From an uncultured Jannaschia sp. (GTDB lineage: Bacteria > Pseudomonadota > Alphaproteobacteria > Rhodobacterales > Rhodobacteraceae), in NCBI GenBank assembly GCA_947494145.1, contig CANLTZ010000005.1, positions 62,001 to 126,000 on the forward strand: a stretch of DNA of 64,000 bases. Direction: 5' to 3'. Of this stretch, positions 38,536-46,800 are shown piece after piece. Under the pieces are notes generated by a model. The model was not told the origin of the DNA and did not search any database. It worked only from the letters and a program-made list of their open reading frames with translations. Every line of letters starts with the position of its first letter. Positions within the stretch are counted from its first letter, which is position 1. A program made the position numbers and the translations under genes.

Positions 38536-39205
38536 ATTAATGAGTTTTCTTGAAAGAGAATGGGCATCACTTTTATCGCTAGGCTGGACCGTCCCGACTC
38601 TGCTGGCGCTTGCGGTAGCGGCAACATTTATTACTTGCAAATTTCTTTTTGACATTCAACTGCAAAACAAGAATGCACTAATTGACTTATTTCGAAACCG
38701 CATCGATGAATACGAGCGAAAGCTGAATGTCGATTCACCACAAGATGCCGTTGGGCAGGTTGAAAAATTACAGTCTCGGATAGCAACCTTAGAACTGGCA
38801 GTTGGAGAAATAACCCCTCGTACGATTTCAGAAGATCAGAAAACCGTAATATCGCAGCAGCTAAAACGTTTTGCTGGCAGCAGCGTGGCAGTACTTCACG
38901 ACGCCACGGCACCTAATGCTAGGCGTCTTCATTCTGACTTCGTGCATATTTTTCAGCAGTCCGGCTGGCATACTAGCAGTGGGGTTGTATTTGGTCCGAA
39001 TGAGCATCCCCCGAGCGGCATTCAAATCCGCCCGTGTAGGAACGGCGAGGCATCAAGTAAACAGCAAGCCTTCATGGACATTTTGCGTAGTGTCAAGATT
39101 CCATTTGATATCGGTCCAAACGCAGTGCCATCGGCGATCTCGAAAGGGCCAGAACCTGAAGAGTTTCAAATGTTGATAACTCTACCAGCTACCCAATCAG
39201 CGTAG
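38528..39205 (+). CDS. Unrecognised single-span membrane protein, low GC
   Basis: A 225-residue protein starting within the parE stop region (ATG 38528 with GGGGGAG upstream). It has one strong transmembrane helix (about residues 20-40, VPTLLALAVAATFITCKFLF) and a coiled-coil-like segment (about 43-85, with FRNRIDEYERKL and QVEKLQSRIATLEL). A soluble C-terminal domain follows, with a HSDFVHIFQQSGWHTSSGVV core that looks like an alpha/beta fold. GC content is clearly below that of parE, and codon choice is AT-rich, suggesting recent acquisition. No family identified; a stress or defence role would be speculation. Confidence 0.7.
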   Translation: MFELMSFLEREWASLLSLGWTVPTLLALAVAATFITCKFLFDIQLQNKNALIDLFRNRIDEYERKLNVDSPQDAVGQVEKLQSRIATLELAVGEITPRTISEDQKTVISQQLKRFAGSSVAVLHDATAPNARRLHSDFVHIFQQSGWHTSSGVVFGPNEHPPSGIQIRPCRNGEASSKQQAFMDILRSVKIPFDIGPNAVPSAISKGPEPEEFQMLITLPATQSA

Positions 39206-39217
39206 CGAAAGAGCAAG

Positions 39218-39330
39218 GTAGGATGGGTAAAAACCCACTACACCGAAATCCGAGCCAGCGCGCCAGTAAATTGTAACCCAATCCACCCATTCACCAACAT
39301 CACGCATCGGTGGGTTTTCACCCACCCTAC
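39218..39330. repeat. Inverted-repeat element (MITE/REP-like)
   Basis: The left end 39218-39241 (GTAGGATGGGTAAAAACCCA then CTAC) and the right end 39309-39330 (GGTGGGTTTTCACCCACC then CTAC) are near-reverse complements of each other, and each is itself a small hairpin. The roughly 70 bp between has no ORF. Related 20-bp motifs recur at 39866-39885 and 40116-40136. The unit resembles the GTAGGGTGGGTGAAACCCACC-type intergenic repeats seen in many bacteria. Confidence 0.6.
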
Positions 39331-39517
39331 GGCCGCCCGATCAACACCCCGTCACCGCACCGCGCATCGCCACGCCCGCGCTATCTCATATCCCCATTCC
39401 GACAATCGTCCAGCCCGCACCTCCCGATGCACCGACGAAAACGGCTAATCCACCGCCCGCGCGACCACCCCATACGTCCCTGGACTGCCTCAAACGTCCC
39501 CAACCGGCAGACGCGCC
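39331..39517. other. Gene-free stretch after the inverted repeat
   Basis: Together with the repeat this makes a 312-bp gap between the membrane-protein gene and the small membrane protein at 39.5 kb. It is C- and A-rich on the plus strand with no plausible start/RBS. I see nothing functional. Confidence 0.3.
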
Positions 39518-39766
39518 CTAAAACCAGCTAGAGCCCGCGCTCAGCACGTAGAGCACCACGGCAGACAACAGAAACCCGATGACCGCGCCGATCAGGAGGC
39601 CGCCGCCGATGGGTACTCCGGTGGCCAGCGCCGCGCCGCCGCCGATGACACCACCGACCACCGCGCCCGCGGCCATCATGCCCGCGGCCGAGGCCAGGCT
39701 GCGCAGGAACGTCATCAGGATATCGCCGACGGCCCAGAGAAGCAGTTTCAGATTGCTGTCACTCAT
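39518..39766 (-). CDS. Small glycine-rich membrane protein
   Basis: An 82-residue protein from ATG 39766. Two hydrophobic, Gly/Ala-rich helices (AAGMMAAGAVVGGVIGGGAA and GGGLLIGAVIGFLLSAVVLY) suggest a helical hairpin in the membrane with glycine-zipper packing. No family recognised. Codon use is typical of the host. It is isolated between two stretches carrying short repeats. Confidence 0.55.
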   Translation of the reverse strand: MSDSNLKLLLWAVGDILMTFLRSLASAAGMMAAGAVVGGVIGGGAALATGVPIGGGLLIGAVIGFLLSAVVLYVLSAGSSWF

Positions 39767-40224
39767 CTTCGGGGGTCGCATCATCACTCCGGTCAACACG
39801 CAGGCTCACATGCTGGCCATGTCATCCGAATGTGGCCCGAGAATGGCGCATTGAGGCAGCAAGCATAGGGTGTGTGAAACCCACCATCCCGACACATCCG
39901 TCGTCCCCCACGCCCGACACCCCCTGGCCCGGAACCAAGGGGCGTCAGCCCCGCCGGGCCAGCGCCGGGTCGGTCCCACGGGCCGGCGCTCCGCAGACGC
40001 CAGCAAACGGCACAACCCGCGTCCGATCCTTGCCACCATAAACCAAGCAGCCCACCCCAATCAGCGCCGCCCCCCGACCCGCCGCTGGCCCGGCTCCGCA
40101 CGCAGCGCAAGCAAGCGCAGGGTGGGTGACACCCCACCGCCCACGCGACCGGCGCCGAGGGTGAAACCATCGTAGCCCCGAAATCCGCACCGTCGTCATA
40201 GGTCGATATGAAGGCCCCTGCGGC
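39767..40224. other. Gene-free stretch with two short repeat copies
   Basis: This 458-bp region has only improbable open frames. It carries two further copies of the TAGGGTGGGTGAAACCCACC-like motif, at 39866-39885 (TAGGGTGTGTGAAACCCACC) and 40116-40136 (CAGGGTGGGTGACACCCCAC then C). A C-rich plus-strand composition and the repeats suggest repeat-derived intergenic DNA. Confidence 0.45.
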
Positions 40225-40617
40225 TTAATCCTGCACCGACTCCAACCAAGCCACCAACGCCGCAATGGGCTCCGACGTGACGATGGGTTGCCCCGATTCC
40301 GTGCGGATGAAGGCCGATTCCCCGCCCTCGAAGACTGAGCCCCAGACCGGCATCGCGCCGCCATGGCTCAGCACCGGGTCGCGCCCGTCGATCTTTGCGG
40401 CCACGTCGAAATGCGGGAACGCACCGCCTGTGGAAAGGCGCGTCAGGTCCGGGATTTCCACCGACAGAACCTCCGTCATCGGGCCGTCGCCCCGCGCCTC
40501 AACCCCATGGCAGGCCGCGCAGAAATCCTGGAACAGGCCCGCCCCCTCAGAGACACGCGCCGCGTCCTGGGCGGCGGCTGGACAGGCAAGGAAAGCGATC
40601 AGAATGGCAAGGCGCAT
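40225..40617 (-). CDS. Small c-type cytochrome
   Basis: A 130-residue secreted protein. The signal peptide MRLAILIAFLACPAAAQ is followed by one heme-binding CAACH (residues 33-37) and a likely distal Met in GGAMPVWG (Met89). This is a class I cytochrome c of the type found as an accessory electron carrier in alphaproteobacteria. The specific partner is unknown. The conserved PHFDVAAKIDGRDP stretch resembles a group of Rhodobacterales monoheme cytochromes. It is transcribed divergently from the VWA protein. Confidence 0.85.
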   Translation of the reverse strand: MRLAILIAFLACPAAAQDAARVSEGAGLFQDFCAACHGVEARGDGPMTEVLSVEIPDLTRLSTGGAFPHFDVAAKIDGRDPVLSHGGAMPVWGSVFEGGESAFIRTESGQPIVTSEPIAALVAWLESVQD

Positions 40618-40729
40618 GGCGGGGTCTCCGTTTGATACCGGACCGATCTTCCCATGTCGGCGCGTCTTCCACCTTGATACGCGTCAACCGACATGGACGC
40701 CTGCCCTTCGTCGCCCTACCTCCCTCCCC

Positions 40730-41428
40730 ATGCGTATGATCTTCGCCCTGGCTTTCGCCCTGCTCACCCTGCCCGCCGCTGCCCAAGACACCGACTTGGA
40801 GTTGGTGCTGCTGGCCGACGCCTCCGGCTCCATTTCTCAGCGGGAACTCATGTTTCAGCGTGAAAGCTACGCCCAGGCCATTACCGATCCGCGGGTCTTG
40901 GCCGCCATCGCCGACACGGCCTATGGCTCCATCGCGGTGACCTATGTAGAATGGGCCACCAATCAGGCCGTGGTCGTGCCATGGATGCGCATCGCCACGG
41001 AAGACCAAGCCCAAGCCTTTGCCGAGGCGCTGGCTGGCCCACCGCGCATGGCCACGGGGCGCAACGCCATCGGCTCAGCCCTGCTGTTCGGGCGCGACCT
41101 GATCGAGGGGAATGACATCGAGGGCTGGCGCCGCGTCATCGACTTCTCGGGCGACACCGATGGCAATTCCTTCGGCCCCCCGATCGAGCAAGCCCGCGAT
41201 GAGGTCGTGGCCGCGAACATCACCATCAACGCGCTTGCGATCCAGTTCGAAAGTGGCTTCGGCCGTGGCAATCTGGTGGAAATCTATGAGACCCGCATCA
41301 TCGGCGGCCAAAACGCCTTCGTCGTCTCGGCCGATACGCGGGATGCGTTTGCCGACGCGATCCGCCGCAAGCTCATCCTGGAAATCGCGGGTTTAACGCC
41401 CGGTGCGAAGCGGGCGGCGGTGGATTAG
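40730..41428 (+). CDS. DUF1194 / von Willebrand factor A-like secreted protein
   Basis: A 232-residue protein with signal peptide MRMIFALAFALLTLPAAAQ and a VWA-like domain. The metal-ion-dependent adhesion motif DASGS (Asp30, Ser32, Ser34) is intact. TGRNAIGSALLFG and VIDFSGDTDGNSFG supply the further MIDAS elements. The family (DUF1194) is common in Rhodobacterales and is presumed to mediate protein interactions in the periplasm. I used the downstream ATG at 40730; a longer frame upstream has no signal peptide. Confidence 0.85.
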   Translation: MRMIFALAFALLTLPAAAQDTDLELVLLADASGSISQRELMFQRESYAQAITDPRVLAAIADTAYGSIAVTYVEWATNQAVVVPWMRIATEDQAQAFAEALAGPPRMATGRNAIGSALLFGRDLIEGNDIEGWRRVIDFSGDTDGNSFGPPIEQARDEVVAANITINALAIQFESGFGRGNLVEIYETRIIGGQNAFVVSADTRDAFADAIRRKLILEIAGLTPGAKRAAVD

Positions 41429-41434
41429 GCGGGG

Positions 41435-41974
41435 CTACACCGTCTCGCCGAACATCTCCGCCATGTCCTCGGGTTGGATCAGTTCGATCCCCGTAAGCTC
41501 CCGCATGGGGCGGATATAGCAGGTCACCACCGCCCAGCCACGCTCCAGATCCGTGAGCTTCGAGGTAAAGCCATGGGGCGTCGCGCGGACCATGTCGCGC
41601 ACCTTCTGGGACAGGGCATTGGCGTCGTCATCGGCGTTCCAGCCGCCATTGGACTTGCCGGAAATGCGGCCCATGGCGATGAAATCCTCACCCGCGGCCC
41701 GCGACTTGGGCATCAGATGGTCGACTTCTCGGCCAAGCGAACTGCGCGGCATCACCGCATCGAAAGCATCGCGGTAGTCACCGTATTTCGGCGCGCAATA
41801 GACCGTGCCCCAACCGCGCCGATCCAGCACGAAGCAATTCCGCGGGGCACGCTGACCGATCCGGTGGAGGCGCACCCCGGGGCGGCGCAAGTCAGCCAGC
41901 CCGATGGCCGGCGCGGGCCAGGCGATGTCTTGGGCGCGCATTTGTGCGCCATATTGCTTCGCCGTCATGTCCAT
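41435..41974 (-). CDS. Uncharacterised 179-residue protein with an HNH-like VDH motif
   Basis: Start ATG 41974 has GAGAGGTCAGG upstream and is preferred over an upstream in-frame start. The middle of the protein contains GREVDHLMPKSRAAG (residues 81-95), which resembles the first half of an HNH/endonuclease-VII-like motif (VDHLxPxS), followed by a Gly/Asn-rich segment (MGRISGKSNGGWNADDD). Two further HNH positions are not clear, so nuclease activity is only a possibility. The protein is soluble. It is convergent with the VWA gene, 6 bp apart. Confidence 0.6.
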   Translation of the reverse strand: MDMTAKQYGAQMRAQDIAWPAPAIGLADLRRPGVRLHRIGQRAPRNCFVLDRRGWGTVYCAPKYGDYRDAFDAVMPRSSLGREVDHLMPKSRAAGEDFIAMGRISGKSNGGWNADDDANALSQKVRDMVRATPHGFTSKLTDLERGWAVVTCYIRPMRELTGIELIQPEDMAEMFGETV

Positions 41975-42193
41975 GGCCTGACCTCTCACACACATTCACA
42001 GGCCGACAAGGCATCAGGCCAGCCCGCTGAGTCAACTCTTGGGGCTTTCAACAACGCGTTCCCTGGTGCCAAGCGTTCCCCAAAGACCCCACACAATCAG
42101 GACTTCATGAAACGTGAACGCCTTCAATAGAATGTCAGGGCGATTGCGGAAATTCTGATTCAGATTTCCTGAAAACCGCGATACTCCTCAACC

Positions 42194-42868
42194 ATGCGGT
42201 TCGCTTTTTTGTTCGTTCTGATCCTTGCTGCCTGTACGTCGCGCCCTTTGACGGAGGCGGAAACAGACTTTCTGCAGCCCATCCATGGCGGCACCTTGGA
42301 CACTGGACGCATCCGCATCACGGAAACTCCGGTCGTCGGCATCTTCCCCATCACCTTCGATGCCCGCCCCAGGGTAACCTGCCGCGAACGCATCGGCCCG
42401 CCGCGCGAAGGTCGCATCACGGCGCGCGCTGGCGGGATCGTGCTGTTCAACCGGCTTTTCACAGCGCCCAGCATCACCCTGCCCGATTACACGTTCGAAA
42501 CCGCAGACGGGGAACTGAACCTGGCCCTGGCCATGTTCTTCGTCCATGAGGCAACCCACATCTGGCAATGGCAGAACCGCAAATTGACGGGCTACCATCC
42601 GGCGCGGGCCTTCAGCGAACAAGTGATGATCGACGATCCCTACCTCTTTGAGCCGGGCGACCCGCGGCCCTTTTTGGAATACGGCTTTGAGGTGCAAGCC
42701 AGCCTGGTGGAGGAATACCTCTGCTGCGCCACCCTGGACCCCGAAGGCGCGCGGACCGAGCGGCTGCATCGCTTGTTGTCACCCGTTTTACCGGTGGCCG
42801 AACCCCGCATCTTCGCCCGCCCGGTGCGAGTGCCATATGAAGAAGACCTTCCGGGGATCTGTTCGTAG
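42194..42868 (+). CDS. Lipoprotein with HExxH metalloprotease-like motif
   Basis: A 224-residue protein with a lipobox (LILAAC, Cys14) and a candidate zinc site FFVHEATHIWQWQ (residues 116-128, HEATH at 118-122). A downstream FEVQASLVEEYL may provide the third ligand. I cannot place it in a characterised peptidase family. It may be an envelope-anchored gluzincin-type protease or a catalytically inactive relative. Codon use is host-like and it stands alone between opposing genes. Confidence 0.65.
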   Translation: MRFAFLFVLILAACTSRPLTEAETDFLQPIHGGTLDTGRIRITETPVVGIFPITFDARPRVTCRERIGPPREGRITARAGGIVLFNRLFTAPSITLPDYTFETADGELNLALAMFFVHEATHIWQWQNRKLTGYHPARAFSEQVMIDDPYLFEPGDPRPFLEYGFEVQASLVEEYLCCATLDPEGARTERLHRLLSPVLPVAEPRIFARPVRVPYEEDLPGICS

Positions 42869-43055
42869 GATTTTGTGCGGTCTTCTGGCGCCGTTCGCAT
42901 CTTGCGATCCGAAAGTGCGCTGAGCGAAAGCGGGGCCATCGACGAGCCGGTGGACGGCCCGGCGATCGACCGGCGTCCGGCGCGCTTGATTCCGATCTAG
43001 CGCTGCTGTGGGTACCGGCCGACAGGCGAACGAGCCCACATGGCCAAGAACGCTC

Positions 43056-44864
43056 CTATCCTTCCGCCCGCTCCGCCAGGCTCAGCCAATCCTCTTCCGC
43101 CTGGGACAACTTCGCCTGACGCTCCACCAGGGCCTCAGTCGCCTTCTTAAACTTCATCGGCTCCCGCGTGAACAAATCCGCATCCGACAAAAGCCCTTCC
43201 AGCTTCCCGATCTCGGCTTCCAACCGTTCGATCTCGGCAGGAAGGGCCTCGAACCGGTGCTGCTCGGTATAGGTCAGCCCGTCCACCGCCTTCTCCGCCT
43301 TAGCGGCACCCAATGGCGCCTTCTTGGGCGTGGGTTTCGCCACAGCCGCCGCCCGCTCCCCGCGCTGAGCGACATAATCCGACCAGCCACCAGGATAGGC
43401 CTGGGCGCGACCATCTCCCTCCATCGCGATGGTCTGGGTGGCCACGCGGTCCAGGAAATCACGGTCGTGGCTTACGAGCAGAACTGTGCCGTCATAGTCG
43501 CCCAGCACGTCTTGTAGCAGGTCTAAGGTTTCCACATCCAAGTCGTTCGTGGGTTCATCCAGCACCAGCAGGTTTGAGGGGAGCGCCATGATGCGCGCCA
43601 GCAGAAGCCGCGCCTTTTCGCCTCCCGATAGCGATCGAACAGGGGCCTTCAATTGACGGTCGTCGAAAAGAAAATCCTTCAGATAGCCCGCCACATGTCG
43701 CGGCGTGCCGCGCACCATGACCTGATCGCTCGTCCCCGCCATCCCCAGCATCGGATCCAATGCCAGCGAATCCCACAGCGTCGCATCGGGGTCCAGCTTG
43801 GCGCGCGCTTGGTCGAAGACGGCGATCTCCAAATTCGTGCCCAGCTTGACCGAACCCGCGTCAGACGCGACCTCCCCCAGCAGCATCTTCAGAAGCGTCG
43901 TCTTGCCCACCCCGTTGGGCCCCACAAAGGCCACGCGATCCCCGCGCTGCACCCGCAGGTCGAAATCGCGCACGATGACCCTGTCGCCAAAGGCTTTCGT
44001 CAAGCCCCGCGCCTCGATCACGCGCTTGCCGCTGGTTGGCCCGGTATCGAGGTCAAGGGCGGCAGTTCCCGCCCGGCGGACCTGCGCCGCGCGCTCCGCC
44101 CGCAGACCCTGCAACGCGCGCACCCGGCCCTGGTTGCGCTTGCGCCGCGCACTGATGCCTTCCACGGCCCACCGCGATTCCGCCTTGATCTTTCGGTTCA
44201 ACTTGTGGCGCGCGGCATCTTCTTCTTCCCAGACTTTGTCGCGCCAGGCCTCAAACGCGTCAAAGCCCTTATCCTGGCGCCGCACCGCGCCGCGATCCAC
44301 CCAAAGCGTGGCCTGCGTCAGCGCCCGCAAAAAGGCCCGGTCGTGGGAGATGAGCACATAGGCCTTTCGCGCGGCGCGCAACTCCGCCTCAAGCCAAGCG
44401 ATGGCATCGATATCGAGGTGGTTCGTGGGCTCGTCCAGCAGCATCAGTTCCGGCGCTTCGGCCAGCAGCTTGGCCAAGGCCGCGCGCCGCCGCTCCCCGC
44501 CCGAGGCTGCGTCGGGACTAGCCTCCAACTGCAACTTCAGGCCGCTGGCCGCCGCCTCGACGCGCCAGGCCTCCGCGGGGCCGAGGTCTGAGATGGCGTA
44601 ATCGCCCAAGGTTGCGAAGCCTGCCAGATCGGGCTCCTGCTCCATATATCCCACGCTCGTGCCCGGTGATAGCACCCGGCTGCCGCTGTCCGGCTCCACC
44701 AAGCCTGCCATTACCTTAAGAAGCGTGGATTTTCCTGACCCGTTGCGCCCCACCAAGGCCACGCGGTCCCCGCCCTGCACGATCAGCGACAGGTCCGCAA
44801 AAAGCGGCGCCCCACCGAAGGTGAGCGAGATATCGGTGAGTTGAAGCAAGGGGGCGCGGGCCAT
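43056..44864 (-). CDS. uup: ABC-F family ATPase (Uup-like)
   Basis: A 602-residue protein started at ATG 44864 (MARAPLLQLTDISLTFGGAP). The open frame continues 86 codons upstream without family resemblance. Two ABC domains are present: Walker A VGRNGSGKST with signature SGGERRRAALAKLL, and GPNGVGKTT with SLSGGEKARLLLAR. The Walker B segments LMLLDEPTNHLDID and LLVLDEPTNDLDVE are both canonical. Between them lies the ABC-F linker, and a C-terminal coiled coil (about residues 535-602, PAEIERLEAEIGKLE) is typical of Uup. It has no transmembrane domain; the family acts on ribosomes and DNA branch structures. Confidence 0.9.
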   Translation of the reverse strand: MARAPLLQLTDISLTFGGAPLFADLSLIVQGGDRVALVGRNGSGKSTLLKVMAGLVEPDSGSRVLSPGTSVGYMEQEPDLAGFATLGDYAISDLGPAEAWRVEAAASGLKLQLEASPDAASGGERRRAALAKLLAEAPELMLLDEPTNHLDIDAIAWLEAELRAARKAYVLISHDRAFLRALTQATLWVDRGAVRRQDKGFDAFEAWRDKVWEEEDAARHKLNRKIKAESRWAVEGISARRKRNQGRVRALQGLRAERAAQVRRAGTAALDLDTGPTSGKRVIEARGLTKAFGDRVIVRDFDLRVQRGDRVAFVGPNGVGKTTLLKMLLGEVASDAGSVKLGTNLEIAVFDQARAKLDPDATLWDSLALDPMLGMAGTSDQVMVRGTPRHVAGYLKDFLFDDRQLKAPVRSLSGGEKARLLLARIMALPSNLLVLDEPTNDLDVETLDLLQDVLGDYDGTVLLVSHDRDFLDRVATQTIAMEGDGRAQAYPGGWSDYVAQRGERAAAVAKPTPKKAPLGAAKAEKAVDGLTYTEQHRFEALPAEIERLEAEIGKLEGLLSDADLFTREPMKFKKATEALVERQAKLSQAEEDWLSLAERAEG

Positions 44865-44899
44865 GGGCCGCAGGTAGCGGCCATCGCGAGGACGGTCAA

Positions 44900-45571
44900 T
44901 CAGACCGGATCGAGCATCCCCGTCAAAAGCCGCGCCCGACGCGCGGGAATGGCCGCGACGGGCAAGGCGGTGAAGACATGGAGCGTGTCCAGATCGCGGT
45001 CCACCACCGCATGGTCCGACACCCCGGCCCCCAGTGACAGCCAAGCGCGCAGCAGGGGCGGCAGCGGCCCGGGCGCGCGGGGCAGTACGATTGTCTCGGG
45101 CGCAAGTCGACCCGGGCGCCAATTATCGGGCGCCACATGGCCGGCCAACCGCACCATGCCCGCCCCATCCGCTGGGAAGGACGAACAGCCATAAAGCACA
45201 TCCACTCCCGCCTCGGTCACGATCTGAGCCATGACGGCCAGCATCAGGCGCGGCACCTCAGGGTCGGTGCAATCGGGGTCCAGGCAGATGCGACCCACCT
45301 CCAAGGCACGCGAAAAGGACCCGGCGAACGCCCGCAGGTCATAAAATTGTGCCGTATAGCCGACTGCGATAGCGTCGGCCTCCTGCACGGTCAGGCGGGC
45401 GCAGGCGGCCAGGGCTCCGCCCCGTTCGACCGTCAAATGGGACGCGGGCACATCGAAGCGGTCGCCATCGGGGTTGCCCGCGCGAAACAGGCGGGCGCGC
45501 ATGTCCAGCGCCCGGGCCGGGGCCGCCCCATGCTCCAAGCGCACATGCCAGTTGCCGACTTGCCTGTTCAT
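44900..45571 (-). CDS. OlsB-like GNAT N-acyltransferase
   Basis: A 223-residue protein from ATG 45571 (MNRQVGNWHVRLEHGAAPAR); starts further upstream are possible. The core fits the OlsB/hemolysin-like GNAT family, which makes lyso-ornithine lipid from ornithine and acyl-ACP. It shows FRAGNPDGDRFD, FSRALEVGRICLDPDCTDPE and LYGCSSFPADGAG as conserved elements. It lacks an obvious OlsA partner next door. It lies 35 bp upstream of the ABC-F gene in the same orientation. Confidence 0.75.
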   Translation of the reverse strand: MNRQVGNWHVRLEHGAAPARALDMRARLFRAGNPDGDRFDVPASHLTVERGGALAACARLTVQEADAIAVGYTAQFYDLRAFAGSFSRALEVGRICLDPDCTDPEVPRLMLAVMAQIVTEAGVDVLYGCSSFPADGAGMVRLAGHVAPDNWRPGRLAPETIVLPRAPGPLPPLLRAWLSLGAGVSDHAVVDRDLDTLHVFTALPVAAIPARRARLLTGMLDPV

Positions 45572-45657
45572 CCCAACCATCGCCCTTGGCGCGCCCGTGG
45601 GCGCACCTATCTCCAAGCCGAGCGCCTGCAATGGGCCCCGAAGGACAAGGAAGCGGA

Positions 45658-46059
45658 ATGGACAAGGTCGTCAAGTCGGATACGGAATGGCGCGAAGCGC
45701 TGTCGGCAGAAGCCTACAAGGTGCTGCGCAAACACGCGACGGAGCGTGCGGGCACCCACGAAGACTTCCCCAAGGGCCCCGGCACCTATCGCTGCGCGGG
45801 CTGCGATGCGCCGCTTTTCGACCAGGCCCATAAGTTTGAAAGCGGCACCGGCTGGCCCAGCTTTTATCAGCCCGTTGACGGCGTCGAGGGTGAGAATGTG
45901 GGCGAAAGCGAAGACAATTCCTGGTTCATGAAACGCGTCGAGGTTCATTGCAATCGCTGCGATGGCCATCTGGGCCATGTCTTCCCCGACGGGCCCAAGC
46001 CGACAGGCCTACGGTACTGCATCAACGGCGTGGCGCTCCAGTTCGATCCGTCCGAATAG
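45658..46059 (+). CDS. msrB: Peptide-methionine (R)-S-oxide reductase MsrB
   Basis: A 133-residue protein. It has two zinc CxxC pairs (CAGCDAPL and VHCNRCDGHLGHVF), the FESGTGWPSFYQPV substrate region and the catalytic Cys in GLRYCINGVALQF. It repairs the R-diastereomer of methionine sulfoxide. The length is normal for a single-domain MsrB. ATG 45658 follows GAAGCGGA. It is divergent from the acyltransferase gene and convergent with bamE. Confidence 0.95.
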   Translation: MDKVVKSDTEWREALSAEAYKVLRKHATERAGTHEDFPKGPGTYRCAGCDAPLFDQAHKFESGTGWPSFYQPVDGVEGENVGESEDNSWFMKRVEVHCNRCDGHLGHVFPDGPKPTGLRYCINGVALQFDPSE

Positions 46060-46214
46060 CCGACTCGGGCCTATGCATGCGACCTACGCGGCGCGGCGTC
46101 TGGCGGAAGGCCTGCGACGGCATCGACTGGGGCACATGGCATGTGTCGCCTGCGGGCCCGGCTCAGATGCGGGCCATGCGCCAGCCTCACCAAAGCGCCA
46201 ATGACAACGACATC

Positions 46215-46688
46215 CTAGTTGTCCGCCCCACCGCCAGCGCCTGCTGCCAGCGCCTCACCGATATCGATGCGGCCGAAGTTGCGCAGGATCTGTTGGACCA
46301 GACCGAATTCCTGGATGGTCGTGTCCGTCACGCGCCGGGACAAGGTCACCACGCGGCCCCGCTCCAACCCGAAGCGTTCGATATTTTCCACGGTCCCATC
46401 ATCGGCAAAGGAAATCGCCACAAGCTGCCGGTCGATGGTCTCGGGCGCGCGCCAAGCAAAATTGCGCACCCGGCTTTGGACGTAATACCACGCCTCATCG
46501 CCCAGGACGCCGCTGGCTGATGGCTTGCCCACACTCAACTCAACCGAATCGCGGGTATCGGCGCCCACGACAATCGACTCCAACTCCTCATCGGGGGGAA
46601 CATAGCCGTGGTTACGGAACGTGGCAGAGCAACCAGCAAGGGCCGTCAGAAGGACGGCGACCAGGAAACCCCTCGCGATCCGTGCCAT
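46215..46688 (-). CDS. bamE: Outer-membrane assembly lipoprotein BamE (SmpA/OmlA)
   Basis: A 157-residue lipoprotein from ATG 46688 with lipobox LTALAGC. The mature part starts with RNHGYVPPDEELESIVVGAD and contains EAWYYVQSRVRNFAW, both typical of BamE in alphaproteobacteria. BamE supports BamD in the BAM complex; bamD is at 4.9 kb. It is divergent from the DUF177 gene, a conserved arrangement in this lineage. Confidence 0.88.
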   Translation of the reverse strand: MARIARGFLVAVLLTALAGCSATFRNHGYVPPDEELESIVVGADTRDSVELSVGKPSASGVLGDEAWYYVQSRVRNFAWRAPETIDRQLVAISFADDGTVENIERFGLERGRVVTLSRRVTDTTIQEFGLVQQILRNFGRIDIGEALAAGAGGGADN

Positions 46689-46800
46689 TCTGTCGTCCCC
46701 CGATACACGCAATACGGCCCCCCGTTGCGCGGGCGTACCAATTCGCCCTATGGCTTACTCGCCCTCGCCCCCCACCTCAAGCCTGCCGACCGAGGTTGCC

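Noticed and set aside
42891-43000. Short frame ending IDRRPARLIPI before the ABC-F gene
   Set aside because: It looks like a protein C-terminus but lacks a start with RBS and any recognisable partner; too short to support.
46071-46204. 43-codon frame between msrB and bamE
   Set aside because: No RBS, no hydrophobic or domain signature, and it lies in a convergent intergenic region.
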